Shown here: positions 46,878 through 58,195 of the stretch, piece after piece
Position numbering within the stretch: position 1 is the stretch's first letter
Layout: every line of letters begins with the position of its first letter
NCBI GenBank assembly: GCA_025200525.1
Contig: CM045768.1
Span: 47,091,022-47,155,021, forward strand
Origin: Camellia lanceoleosa
Lineage: Eukaryota; Streptophyta; Magnoliopsida; Ericales; Theaceae
Length of the DNA: 64,000 nucleotides
Reading direction: 5' to 3'
The notes under the pieces: generated by a model
Databases searched by the model: none
What the model was told of the DNA's origin: nothing
Seen by the model: only the letters and a program-made list of their open reading frames with translations
Made by a program: the position numbers and the translations under genes

Positions 46878-49273
46878 TGTCACGACCCAAACCCGCCCCT
46901 ATGGGTTTAGCACCGTAACTGGCCAGTAATCCGAAATTATCGAAGGCTCTAAGCCTAATCTGAATAAAAGCAGTCTGAGGGCATGGCGGAAGCCAAAACA
47001 GTAAATAAACAATGTCCAATGAGCTGTGACAGTCTGTATGTAAAAAGATTTTTCATGCATATATATAGTCAGTGACAAAACAGTATGTACATATATACAA
47101 TCATTCAGTTCAAGGACCTAATACCTATTAAACAGTAGTAACAGTCTATACAGTTATCCAAAACAGATACAGAGACAGACGGGGGAAACAAAAACACCCC
47201 TAAGCCATAGATGGCAGGCTCGGAATCTTGCAGTGAGGCACAGTGGTTGGCTTGACAAAAAATGGAGTCTAATCTATGCTCCTAGCTCCAGTCTGGTGCC
47301 TGAACGCCTACATATATATATAAACAATGAGCTAAAACCCAGTGAATAACATAATACGTAAAGAGGTTTAGAATGAATGCCCTTACGGTAATGAAATAGA
47401 TCATTAATTCAATATATCAGTCATTTAGTCATATGTGGTACATCTATTAGCATAGCAGTACAGAAAACAGTAGATCTTGAAAGACCGAACAGTCAATGAT
47501 GGTCATCAATCAGTAAATAGTATTGGTTCCAACAAGGGAACCGACAGAGATCTCAGAATAAAGATAACGATGAGTTGCTATGGATGCCACAATACAGTTT
47601 AGAATATAGGACATACATTCATTCAGTTAACAGTAGCAATTCAGAAGTAGTACAGTTCAATGGTTCAGAAGATAATCATTTTTGAACATATCTTTACACA
47701 GTTGTTACTCACAGAGTTCTGAGCTACAGTAAGCTAGAGTGCGTCTCCAGTCGCCAACCCTACATAGTTAACAGATCGAACACACACTAAGCTACACAGT
47801 TGGGAAAGATAATAACTTAATCCCCAATTGCCTCGGTGTGTTCTACATCTATATCCTCATTAAGGTGCTTAAAACTAGGCCTAAGAATGCCTAGAATGAA
47901 ATGAGAATGCAAAGATGCACTTTAAAAGTATTTTCAGAATTTTCATAAAGCAGAGGTCCCGTTCGAGCATATGTTACTCCACTCGAGCGTACATGCAGAC
48001 AATGGTTCCCGCTCGAGCGTCACTTCCCACGCTCGAACGGACTGCAAAATAGTCAAAAGTACTAGATGCTCGAAAATTACGCTTGATGGGCGCTCGGCAC
48101 CCGCTTCGGCGTAAAGACATAAGGTCCCGCCGAAAGCAGGTTTCGCCGAGCGGACTTTAAAAGCAAGACAAAATCTCGGGAGCACGAATTTCCTGCTCGA
48201 GCACCACTTTCCCCGCTCGAGTGGGAGTCCAAAATCTAGAATTTCCAAATTTGAACTTCTAAGCTCAAATCAAATTCCAATGAATCAAAATCAATTCCTT
48301 TGGGCTAATTTTCCAGAAAACTCTTCAAAACTCATAGTTTAACATGATTCAAAGTTCAATTGTAAAATCAAAGCCTCAAAGGAAGATCAATTTAACATGA
48401 TTTCAAACAATATTTCAAGAACATGATGAATGTATTACATGCAAGAGTTTAAATCAATTCAAAGCTTCATTTACTTGCTCAAATGAGTCAATCTTTTCAA
48501 AACATGATAAATTCATGCACTAGAACTCTAATATGAACATGCATGTAACAATTTCTATGAATTTCTCTCAAAATGCAAGGGTATAGCCATGCATGCAACA
48601 ATTAAGCTACAATTCAACATGTTAGAACTAAATCATGACTTAGTTCCTTAATTAGACATGAACCATGCATAAATCAACTTAAAGACAAAATTAAGAAGGT
48701 GAGTCTCCAACCTTAATTATAGGCAAGGAAGCTTGATTTAGCAATCTACACTTCAAATCTTCAAGTCCTCTAAGCCAAATCACAAAATCAAGTTGAAATC
48801 ACTCATATTCTCTCACTCTCTCACTCTTGGTCTGTTGGAACAAGGAAATTGGCTGAGGAAGATGTGTTATGAGATCAAATGTAGGCTCAAATGTGCTTAG
48901 ATAGTGGGCCACTCACAATGGCAAAGTTGTAAATAAACCTAGCTCATGTAGTTTAGCTTATTTTAATCCAGTTTAATCATACTAATTCACTTTGCAGATA
49001 ATTACACCTTAAAATCACACAAATTATGATGGTCCTAAAACATCAATCAATTTCTGGTTCAGCCGCCGATAAGGCCTTCAATTTGCAGTTTAAACATAAA
49101 ATACAAACAGATAATCAAACAGGTAACAGATAGATATACAATTAAATAGGTATACTCAGTCAATTCAGTTTCAGATTTCAGTCAGTCTGTTTAGTACTTC
49201 AGTTGATTCGATTACTTATCATAATCAGTTTCAGTTTAGCAATAATCGGTAATCAGTGGTAAGGGTTATTACA
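46878..49273 (-). mobile_element. Tekay/Del-like solo LTR, copy 3
   Basis: On the minus strand it starts TGTAATAACCC at 49273 and ends GGGTCGTGACA at 46878. The flanks caagg and caaga (46873-46877 and 49274-49278) form a 5-bp duplication with one change. Joining the flanks restores the Harbinger reading frame. It is 2,396 bp, with no internal genes. Confidence 0.88.
47958..48232. repeat. CTCGAGCG-type motif cluster, copy 3
   Basis: Words such as cgttcgagc, cactcgagcg, cgctcgagcg and cccgctcgag recur. The location from the LTR start equals that in copy 2. Confidence 0.75.
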
Positions 49274-49980
49274 CAAGATTGCTTATCTGGAGATATATAT
49301 GCTTTGATGTGTGTTCCGTCAATTGCTCAAATACAATCCTATTACAAAATAGAGAATAAAAATATCTTTAGTCACATATTATTAGAAATATCCTACCAAC
49401 ATTAATTATATGTAACACCCAAGTTCCACTTGTAATTAATTATTTACCTTGAAATGAGGATAATATTTGCAGTTGCATTGAATATATGGATGCACACAAT
49501 TTCTCAGTTGAGGCCTTAAATAATCAATGGACATCATTGTAACAGCTTTTAACACCTTCTTGAAGTATTTTGAAGTAGTCTCACCGGAATGTTGAAATTT
49601 TTCTTGGACATTTCTGTTTCGAATGTCACTGCCAACAATATAATCTGCTCTTGAACCAAGACTTTTCGTCCAGTTCTAAGGCCATACTTTGTCTATAACA
49701 AATCACACAATAGATAAAATACCTCTCTTTCCATTCGAAGTTTTTTAAATATTCTTTTCCAATTCTCTTCTTGTAATTCTACCATTCACTTCCACCCTGT
49801 TAAACTAGATATCCTACATGGTTCTTTTATCAAATAATTTACCGCATATGTCACTGCAACTGTAGCCGCCGTAGCTAAAAACTTATTATTATTTTGTTGG
49901 GTTTATGATGTGCTACCTTCATTTTCAGTGTCTTCATCATCGTGATCATCATTCAATTCATCTTCATCATTGTTATTCAT

Positions 49981-51318
49981 CTCCAAAATACCTACTCATT
50001 TAAAGACTTAGTTACTATTACAAAAATGATTCATGATATAATTAAATTATTAACCCCCATGGCATTGTGTTTTCACCACTGGCATGAGCATTTTTTTGTA
50101 TTTATATTTTAATTATTTTTTAAACCGTAATCCCTTTAACAAAGCATGTGGACAACAACAGATGCAACCAAACAATAAAGCCCACATAATAAGTTCACAC
50201 ATGTTTCCAATGATGGATGCACCATAACTCGTGTTTTCTTTGCACATTAGGCAGCATTGAAAGACATTGGGGTATATAAGATAAGATACTTGGAAATGGA
50301 AAATTTTAGTTGCAAACAAATGAAAGATTTGTAATTAGTTTTTTTTTCATTTTTCTATTTGTCAGATATTTCCCTAAATACATTTGATCCTTGATGTTCA
50401 CATTTTGAGTTGTTTAATTCTAAGAGTTGTTGAGGAAAAGGAAACGATTAAGGGTAAAAAATGAAGGAAAATAATGAAAAAACTAATTCCTTGCTCTTAC
50501 TTGTTGACTAAGAAAATGAGAGTGAATGATACTTCACAAAAATTATTTTGTTGTTTGGTCATTAAAAAATATGCCAAATATAAGTTATTTCTTTCCCTTT
50601 CTAATCTTAGATCTAAACATAATCAGAATTGGGTTGCCCATATATATATATATATATTTGTAACATATAGATTAGAACCAACAACAACAACAACATGCAA
50701 ATGTAAAGGAAAAAAATTATACCTTCAACTTCAAACAACACAGCAATACAACAGAAATACAACAGCAAATATAGCATAACAGATGTAGAAAAAAATACAA
50801 TACAGCACAGCACCAAATGGAAATTCAGCACATCAACAGCAACAGATGGAAAATCAGCACAAAAAATAAATACAGCACAGCAAGCAGAAAGAAATTCGAC
50901 CTTTCTTACAATAACACCTGTTGAAGAACATCTACATATATATAAAAGTCTTAACCATTCACCTACCATTCATATTCAGGATTGAAATCAACTATTCAAC
51001 CATTCAACTAACATTTAACCATTCAACTAACATTCAACCAATCAACCATTCACCTACCATTCAACTGAGAAAATGCCACGTACCCACCAACTATTTAACC
51101 ATTCAACTAACAAAGTCCAACATATAATCAAAGTTCAACAAAATATTAATAAAAGTCCAAATAATGAGTCCAACATAAAATTCCAACATACTCAATATTA
51201 ATAAAAGAAAAAAATAATGAGTCCAACACAACAGTCCACAATTAATAGTAAAAGTCTTAATAAAGGTCTTAAACATGAAATAATTAGGAAATTCAGAAAC
51301 ATCCAACTTCAGAAACAA
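49981..51318. other. Spacer between the two Harbinger genes
   Basis: No further gene is visible. It contains a (TA)n run at about 50640-50657, a cagcaca-rich stretch (50770-50880) and a tandem repeat with core accattcaactaacatt (50950-51115). Confidence 0.5.
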
Positions 51319-51883
51319 TTAGCCGCGATAACTTATGGTGGTTTTCTTCATCTCAATCTCCAACTTCAGAAACCTCAACCGAATTTCAGCCGTAGGAAGA
51401 GTCATGAAGCACTCACGACGTTTGTCTTTTAAGAACAATCTGGCAGCCCATACATACAGCTTATCATCCGGGGACACACCAGAGATGCTTTCCAACTTCG
51501 CCAAACATTCTGCAATTGAAGGATATCTTGATGAGATCTGTGTTAAAGTTGCTGAAGATGACTCAACCACATTGACTATACGATCAAGTGTCTTGTTAAG
51601 TAGAGTTACACCAGTAAATTTCATCTTTGTCTTGCTCTTGGTTTATGAACCATCAATGTTTGATGGACGTTTTTTGTTTAACTCGGAAGGATGAACCACA
51701 TCCAAATCAGCATTATCATAAAATTCAGCATCGTGTGGGCTATGAAATTCCAGTGTGAGGCATAACCCCTAAGCTAGGAGTGGATGCCCATTTTCCTGTA
51801 GTAGCTGCATCTGAGAATAGTATGTCTAAGTCTTCAGTGAATTGCAACAGCATATGCTAGAATTTAGCAGCATCAGGTTATCC
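51319..51883 (-). pseudogene. Harbinger second protein, Myb/SANT-like, C-terminal exon
   Basis: PIF/Harbinger elements carry a second protein with a Myb/SANT-like domain that helps the transposase reach DNA and the nucleus. This exon starts after an acceptor (tttttgcag, exon from 51883) and ends at 51319. It shows features recalled from the C-terminal part of such proteins: LDILFSDAATTGKWA, then KTLDRIVNVVESSSATL, and YPSIAECLAKLESISGVSPDD, KLYVWAARLFLKDKRRE. Two stops interrupt it (after AAKF and after NIDGS). The exon with the DNA-binding domain should lie to the right, but a CCA-rich element occupies that position. Same strand and order as the transposase support one composite element. Confidence 0.82.
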
Positions 51884-51973
51884 CTGCAAAAATTACAAAG
51901 GAAAATTTAAAATTTTCAAGTAACAAAATTTGGTCTATTTAAACAAAAAACAAACAAAATATGTACATTAAAA

Positions 51974-53270
51974 TGGTGTTGTTTGGTAACACTTAAGTTT
52001 TCAGTTTTCTGTTTATATTTGCAAAAAATTTTAAAACTCAAATAAAAACTTGTTTGGTAAATTTTTGATTTATAAATCAATGGTCTCAGTTTATAAATTT
52101 AGCCAAAAAATGTAAACTCAAAAAAGATGTTTCCGTTTTGAGTTTTGAGTTTTTTTTTTTTTTTACCACCCAACACTAGCCACCATTTTCCACCACCGTC
52201 TTCCGCCACCACCACCCACCTCCCACTCCCACTGCCACCACCACCACCACCACCACCCACTACCCGCCACTACCATCCACCACTACCCGCCACCACCGCC
52301 ACCACCCACTGCACTACCATCCACCACCACCATCCGCCACTCACTGCCAAAGACCACCCACTGCTACCACCACCCACCACTCACTGCCACACCACCACCC
52401 ACCCACCCACCCACCACCACTACTACCCACCATCACCACCATCCGCCACCCACCCACCCACCACCACCATCACCCACCACCACACCACCATCACTACCAC
52501 CACCCATGGCTACCACCCGCCACCCGCCACCACCACCACCCATTCACACCACCCGCCACCACCCACCACCCACCCACCACTACCACCACCCGCCACCACC
52601 CACCAACACCACCATCCGTTATCCACCACCCACCGCCATCACCACCTACCACCACACCACCCACTTGCTACCACCCACCACCACCACTCCACCCACCCAC
52701 CACCACCACCATCTGTCACCCACTTGCTACCACCACCGCTACCACCCACTGCTACCACCTACCACCCGCCACCACCCACCCACTACCCACCATCACCTCG
52801 CCATCCGCCACCCACCACCACCGCCATCCGACATCCACCACCCACCACCCGGACACCCCACACCGACACCACACTACCCACCACCACCACACCACCCACA
52901 CCACCACCACCACCAACTCACCCACCACCACCCCACCACCACCACCACTACCACCAACTCACATTACCCACCACCCACCCACTCGCCCGCCACCACTACC
53001 CACACGCCACCACCCACCACTACTCACACGCCACCACCCACCACCCACCACCACTCGCTACCCACCACCCACCGTCACCACTTTCCACCACCGTCTTCCG
53101 CCGCCACTTGCCACCACTTGCTATTTCTCACTCTTTATATTTTTAAATTTTTTAAATATTTTGTCAATTAATAAACGTTTGTAGTTTATGTTTTTCTAAA
53201 ATAAACAAAAACCAGCTTTATAAAATTTTGTAAATATAAACTAAAAACATAAACGCTTACTAAATGATCC
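51974..53270. mobile_element. Terminal-inverted-repeat element with a CCA-rich minisatellite core
   Basis: Flanking sequence is inverted: gttgtttggtaacacttaagttttcagtttt on the left resembles the minus-strand reading of the right end (gatcatttagtaagcgtttatgttttta). The ends are about 170 and 150 bases long and enclose the array at 52165-53115. A target duplication was not established. The ends fit a MITE of unknown family. Confidence 0.6.
52165..53115. repeat. About 950 bp of CCA/CCACC minisatellite, almost free of G
   Basis: Irregular units of cca, ccac and ccacc, with occasional ccgcca and actaccac, make the plus strand C-rich and G-poor. Reading frames of 333 and 221 codons (His, Pro and Thr only) result from the repeat. 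The stretch CCCACCCACCCACCC at 52398-52412 gives four GGG runs with single T loops on the minus strand. Confidence 0.93.
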
Positions 53271-53275
53271 AATTA

Positions 53276-54059
53276 TATTTAATATACTATAAAAATTAAA
53301 TAACTCAAATTACCAAAATAAGCCTCATAGGATGCACAATACTGGCTATTGTCCCCCGCACAGCCATTGTTAATTACAATAAATGAAGAGAGTACTAAAC
53401 CGTTCAATAAAAAAACAGTCCTGCTAAATACCCCCACTGGGGGGTCGACCCCTAGTGAGGTGGCGGGTCAGTGATTCGCCGCTTTTTTTTTTTACTTTCT
53501 GGCCAATCACCCATAGCCACGTGGGCTGGGGGTCGCTGGGGGTCGCCCGCATTTTCCATAAAAAAAATGATGCTATCAATAAAAAATATAAAAAATTAAA
53601 ATAAAGAAAATATTATGTATACTCACATAAATTTAAGGGTAAATAACAAATTATATTAACTTTTCTTAAATTTTGAAAAAAATACAATAAATTATATAAT
53701 TTTGACACAATTATATTGACTTCTCTGTTAGTAAGTTCAAATAGACCAAAATAAATTAGATGATGTGAAAATATAAAAATAAACAATATAAAGTATATAT
53801 TTTTATATATAAGAGACGATAATATTATTTTGTATCCCTATAACTCATAAATTATTAATAAAAATTAAATTAAATATTATATGAATTAAAATATCAAAAA
53901 AATTAAATTAATAATATCAAAATTATGAAATTTATTTTATTTTTAAAAAAATCTTAAAAGACATTAATATAATTTAGGGCACTTAGTTTATAAATCCAAA
54001 TTTCAATTTTGTTGGGTCAAAAGTCCAACCGTTTTTCTAGCACAATGACCAAAATACCC
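53276..54059. other. No gene; includes a GC-rich patch
   Basis: A GC-rich patch with ggggggtcgacccc and cgctgggggtcgcc words (53418-53560) may be a small foldback element. The rest is AT-rich. Confidence 0.4.
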
Positions 54060-54090
54060 TTATATAGACATATATACGTATCATGTTTGG

Positions 54091-54122
<32 letters not shown>

Positions 54123-54283
54123 TCTCTCTCCCTCTCTAAACCCTAAGTCTCTCTCTCTTTTCGTTGATGCACCTCTGTTCCTCCGTCGTTGCTCTTTCGT
54201 TCCTCTGTCGCTGCTTTTCCAACCCTCTTCCACTGCTCCAACAGGACGTCGAGAGATCTCCACTCTCTCACAAGCTAAAAATG
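54060..54283 (+). promoter_or_regulatory. Possible promoter and untranslated first exon ending at ATG
   Basis: TATATAGA (54061-54068) is followed by a (CT)n tract (54090-54140), then aaaccctaa (54137-54145). Such telo-box and CT-rich leaders are typical of plant genes for ribosomal and other housekeeping proteins. The leader runs to ATG at 54281-54283, immediately followed by gtaatag, a possible donor site. A first exon ending at its ATG is common in ribosomal protein genes. I find no downstream coding exon, so this could be a promoter remnant. Strand and start are inferred. Confidence 0.4.
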
Positions 54284-54490
54284 GTAATAGTGTCACAACC
54301 GCCTCTCTCTTCATCTTCTCTCTCCTTCATCTATTTTCTCTCTTTCTTTTCCACTGTGCGCCACTGCCATTGAATCTCTAGCACTAGCTCCATGTGTATA
54401 AAGGGTATAGGGATATGTGTGTTGAGTGAGATCAAATAAAGAAATTAGAAAGAAGAATGATAGTAGATCTAGATTTGATGGATTTTCAGT

Positions 54491-54894
54491 AAGGGAATGA
54501 TTTCCCTCCAGTCCGTGATCAGACTAGAGAGTATTCTTGGGCCCATGGAGCTCACCACAGGTTCCGTTTAGATAATCCAAACCGTTCAAGATGTAGAACT
54601 CGTCAAGTACTATATGCTTGTAAAAAATCATATTGATCGAATATTAATAGCTATGTGATCAAATCAGATTTTTGTAAGCCGTTTATTTTTCACCATCCAT
54701 TTTTTTCATACAAAACTGATTTGATCACATAGCTATTGATATATAATCAACTTGATTTTTTTTCAGGCATATAGTACTTAATGAGTTCTACACATTGAAC
54801 GGTTCGGATTATCAAATGGGACTTATGATGATCCCCCACGAGCCTAACAGTACCCTTCAATCCGTGATTGGACTGAAGGGAAGCCATTTCCTTT
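54491..54894. mobile_element. Foldback (long inverted repeat) element, about 400 bp
   Basis: The left arm (aagggaatgatttccctccagtccg...) and right arm pair over about 200 bases each, meeting near 54690 with little spacer. Shared words are gtgatcaaatcag, taccgttca-type and agtactatatgc. The right arm recurs at 55290-55497. Confidence 0.75.
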
Positions 54895-55860
54895 GAGAGC
54901 TTGGTGTTTGATCCATGGAGGAGGTGAATGAGGGGTGTTTGAGTGCAAAGAAAATTACCTGTGTTTGGAATAACAGAAAGGTAGGAATCTGTGTATGTAT
55001 ATATATATATATGAATAATAATTGAATCTGTGAAATTAAATATATATGTATATATATATGAATTTGAATATATATACATATATGAATGATAAGTGAATAT
55101 ATAAAATTAAGTATATATATATATTATATATATGAATCTAATTTCGTATATATATATATATATATGAATCTGGTTCTTGGTTTGAAATCAATTTCGACGG
55201 ATATAGATTGTATAGATAAAATAGGTTCGATAGTGAACAGATTGGACAAAAAAATTATAACAGATAAAAAAATTAGATTTTTGATTAAATCAAATTTTTG
55301 TAAGCCGTTTATTTTCACTGTCCATTTTTTTTTCTAATACAAAACTGATTTGATCACATAGTTATCGATATCCAATCAACGTGATTTTTTACGGATATAT
55401 AATACTCAACGAGTATCGAACGAGACCCGTAATGGGTCCCTACGGGCCCAACAGTACCATCCAGTCCGTGATTAGACTAGAGGGAAGCCATTCCCTTTGA
55501 GAGCTTGGTGTTTGATCCATGGAGGAGGTGAATGAAGGGTGTTTGGGTGCAAAGAAAATTACATGTGTTTGGAATAATAGAAAGATAGGAATCTGTGTGT
55601 GTTTATATATGAATGATAATTGAATATGTGAAATTAAATATATATATATATATATATATTTATATAGTTATATATGTGTGAATCTAGTTTCATATATACA
55701 CATATATGAATCTAGTTCTTGGTTTGAAATCAATTTCGACGGATATAAATTGTACAGATAAAATAGGTTATGTGAAATTAAATCGAGATAGTGAACAGAT
55801 AGCGGAAAAATTGTAACAGATAAATAAATAATCGATAAAAATTGACCAGATAGATAAAAA
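54680..55860. repeat. Tandem duplication of about 600 bp
   Basis: The pieces agtccgtgat, ggtgtttgatccatggagga and cttggtttgaaatcaatttc occur in the same order in two adjacent units (about 54680-55280 and 55290-55860). The offset falls from about 617 to 540 bases through different (TA)n lengths. The unit includes the right arm of the foldback element. Confidence 0.8.
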
Positions 55861-56380
55861 AAATTGAATAGATAAGAAAAAAATTAAACAAATAGATATA
55901 AATTTGAATAGATAAAAATTAGAACAAGAAATAATTTCAACATTTAAGGGGAAAAACTAAACAGATAAATTTGTTTTTGAATTTCAACAGATAAAAAAAA
56001 TTAGAACAAAAATTTTAACATATAAGAAAAGCTACAACAAGAATTTCACCAGAGAAAATTTCACACAAATAGAAATTTCAATAGACAACAAAAAATAAGA
56101 CAAGAATTTGAACATATGAACAAAAAAAATTGAACGGATAGAAAAAAATTTGAACAAACAAAAATAATTTTGAATAGATAGTCAACAAAAAGTCAACATA
56201 TAAAAAAAGTCAATAGAAGTCAAATGAAAAAAAAATGTCCTTCAAAACATATAAAATAACTTATCACCAAACAATTTCACAAATGATAGATCTCACATTA
56301 ATAAAAAAAAAATACACTAAACCTAATATCTTAGACATCCTCTAAATTCGATATATCACCAATTTTCTCTATAATTTAGA
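55861..56380. other. No gene; degenerate acagataaa repeats
   Basis: Words such as gaatagataaaaat, gaacagata and aacagataaa recur without clear periodicity to about 56230. No coding sequence is seen. Confidence 0.45.
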
Positions 56381-56384
56381 CCTC

Positions 56385-57430
56385 ATTTGAGAACAATTTT
56401 TTTAGTAATTTTTTTAATTTTTTAGTTAAAATATGATGTAAAAAAAATTAATATATTTAGAATAACATTTTAGTTTTTTATAATAAAAAAAAATGTGCAA
56501 AAAATATTTAAAAAAAAGAAGAAGAAATTTTTTACTTTTTTATATGAATTTTTGACTTTTGAATTTTTTTAGTGACTTTTGAAATTTTTTAATTAAAATC
56601 ATCACTGCTAAACGAGGGTTTATTATGGTTTGGGATGATCTAAATAAGTGTACTTTTTGACTTTTTATTAATATGGGTTGGATATGGATATGGGTATGGG
56701 TTGGGTTTGAAATGATGTGTTAGAGAAATAATGTGACTTAAATAAGATGATGTAATAGGATAGTGACTTTTTAACTTTTTGACTTTTTTAGATCATGCCA
56801 AACAAGATCGTAGTACCGAGCTGTCCTACATCACTGCTAAACGAGGGTTTATTCTAAGGTTAAGTTTGCCATCTTTAAAAAAAGTCAAAAAATTGTTATC
56901 CTATTTAAGTCACATTATCTTATTTAATTCACATCACCTTTCTACAATATCACTTCAAACCCAACTCACATTTTATAAAAAATCAAAAAATATATTTATT
57001 TAAAACATTCCAAACATCTCGTAAATTTAAACACACGAGCACAAGTACCGCGCCGTCCTATACCACCACGTCAAGACTCTTCAGACATTGAAACCACACC
57101 AGACAAATTACGAAAAGATAGATGGAATATAGATTCATTATTAAAATTTATTTTTTAGATTTAATAATATATAAAATATATAATTAACTAATTATTAGAA
57201 AATATATGAGAAATATAGTTCGTTTAAGAAGTGAGTTAATTTTTTAATTTTTTTGTATTTTATCTATTTTAACTTAAGATTAAAAAGTATTGTTTGGAAT
57301 AAACTTTTTAACTTTTTTTTTTATTTTTGTAAGAAAAAAATAAAATAATTATATTTTGAATATTTTATTTTTTAAAAAATTTATTTTGTTTTTTGGCCAA
57401 CCCATCATGCCCAACCAATGCTATCAAGTC
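56385..57430. other. MITE-rich stretch without genes
   Basis: 56385-56620 looks like a degraded Tourist-type MITE (cctcatttgagaa against aaacgagggt). About 56628-56808 is a small element with ends gtttgggatgatctaaa and tttagatcatgccaaac. The word catcactgctaaacgagg appears at both 56597 and 56829, so parts are duplicated. Confidence 0.55.
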
Positions 57431-58195
57431 ATTGGATTTGAAAAGTATGTCTATTTTTTTTTAGTACGAATAATACTATTATAAAAATGTTGAGGACACG
57501 CAAGACTAGTTTAGCAACCTTACAATTGCTAAAAAAAATCGTTCAACTGATATCATTAATTCTAAAAGTCCAATGTTGCATCAATTTTAAAAAATATTTT
57601 TTTAATAAATTTTTAAATACATTAATATTTTAACTTCTAAATTATAAAAAAAAAATTATAAAAAAAAAGGGAAAAAACATACAAACAAACCCAAACAACT
57701 ACTTTAAGACTAGTCTATGGACTACATCTCCAATGGTTTGTCATTGGAGTTGTTATTGTTATAATTTAACAATTGGAAAAAAACATGGTATTCCAATTGG
57801 ATTTGAAAAGTATGTCTATTTTTTTTAGTACGAATAATACTATTATAAAAATGTTATGGACACGCAAGACTAGTTTAGCAACCTTACAAAACAAAAAAAA
57901 AAAACCTTTTTTTTTTATAAAAAAAGTCGTTCAACTGATATCATTAATTCTAAAAGTCCAATGTTGCATCAATTTTAAAAAATATTTTTTTAATAAATTT
58001 TTAAATACATTAATATTTTAACTTCTAAATTTTAAAAAAAAAAAACATTATAAAAAAAAAAGGGAAAAAACATACAAACAAACCCAAACAACTACTTTAA
58101 GACTAGTCTATGGACTACATCTCCAATGGTTTGTCATTGGAGTTGTTATTGCTATAATTTAGCAATTGGAAAAAAAATGGTATTCCAATGGTGCC
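57431..58195. repeat. Tandem duplication, unit about 365 bp
   Basis: The block starting attggatttgaaaagtatgt at 57431 is repeated from 57796 with high identity, including gacacgcaagactagtttag and agactagtctatggactaca. The second unit has an extra A/T run near 57888-57920. Each unit contains a ctccaatgg/ccattggag-type inverted word near its end. Confidence 0.92.

Larger units (their letters stand above)
46092..49980 (-). pseudogene. PIF/Harbinger transposase, split by a solo LTR and decayed
   Basis: Harbinger transposases cut and paste DNA through a DDE nuclease. From ATG 49980, exon 1 (to 49448) has an acidic N-terminus, YLIKEPCRISSLTGWK and, in a shifted frame, EKFQHSGETTSKYFKKVLKAV. A 109-bp intron (49447-49339, GT-AG) follows. 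Exon 2 has DCI-stop-AIDGTHI with the first catalytic Asp, then the solo LTR (46878-49273). It resumes with GRKGYATQNIMAACDFDMCFTF and EGSTHDTQIF with the second Asp, its Trp changed to stop. A 111-bp intron follows (46705-46595). Exon 3 has FYLVDAGYPNVKGYLAPYKGERF and HSLLRSVIERT with the Glu, ending at 46092. Stops and frameshifts make it inactive. Confidence 0.9.

Noticed and set aside
52145..53171. Open frames of 333 and 221 codons rich in His, Pro and Thr
   Set aside because: They arise from the CCA minisatellite in two frames at once and have no domain or start context; not real genes.
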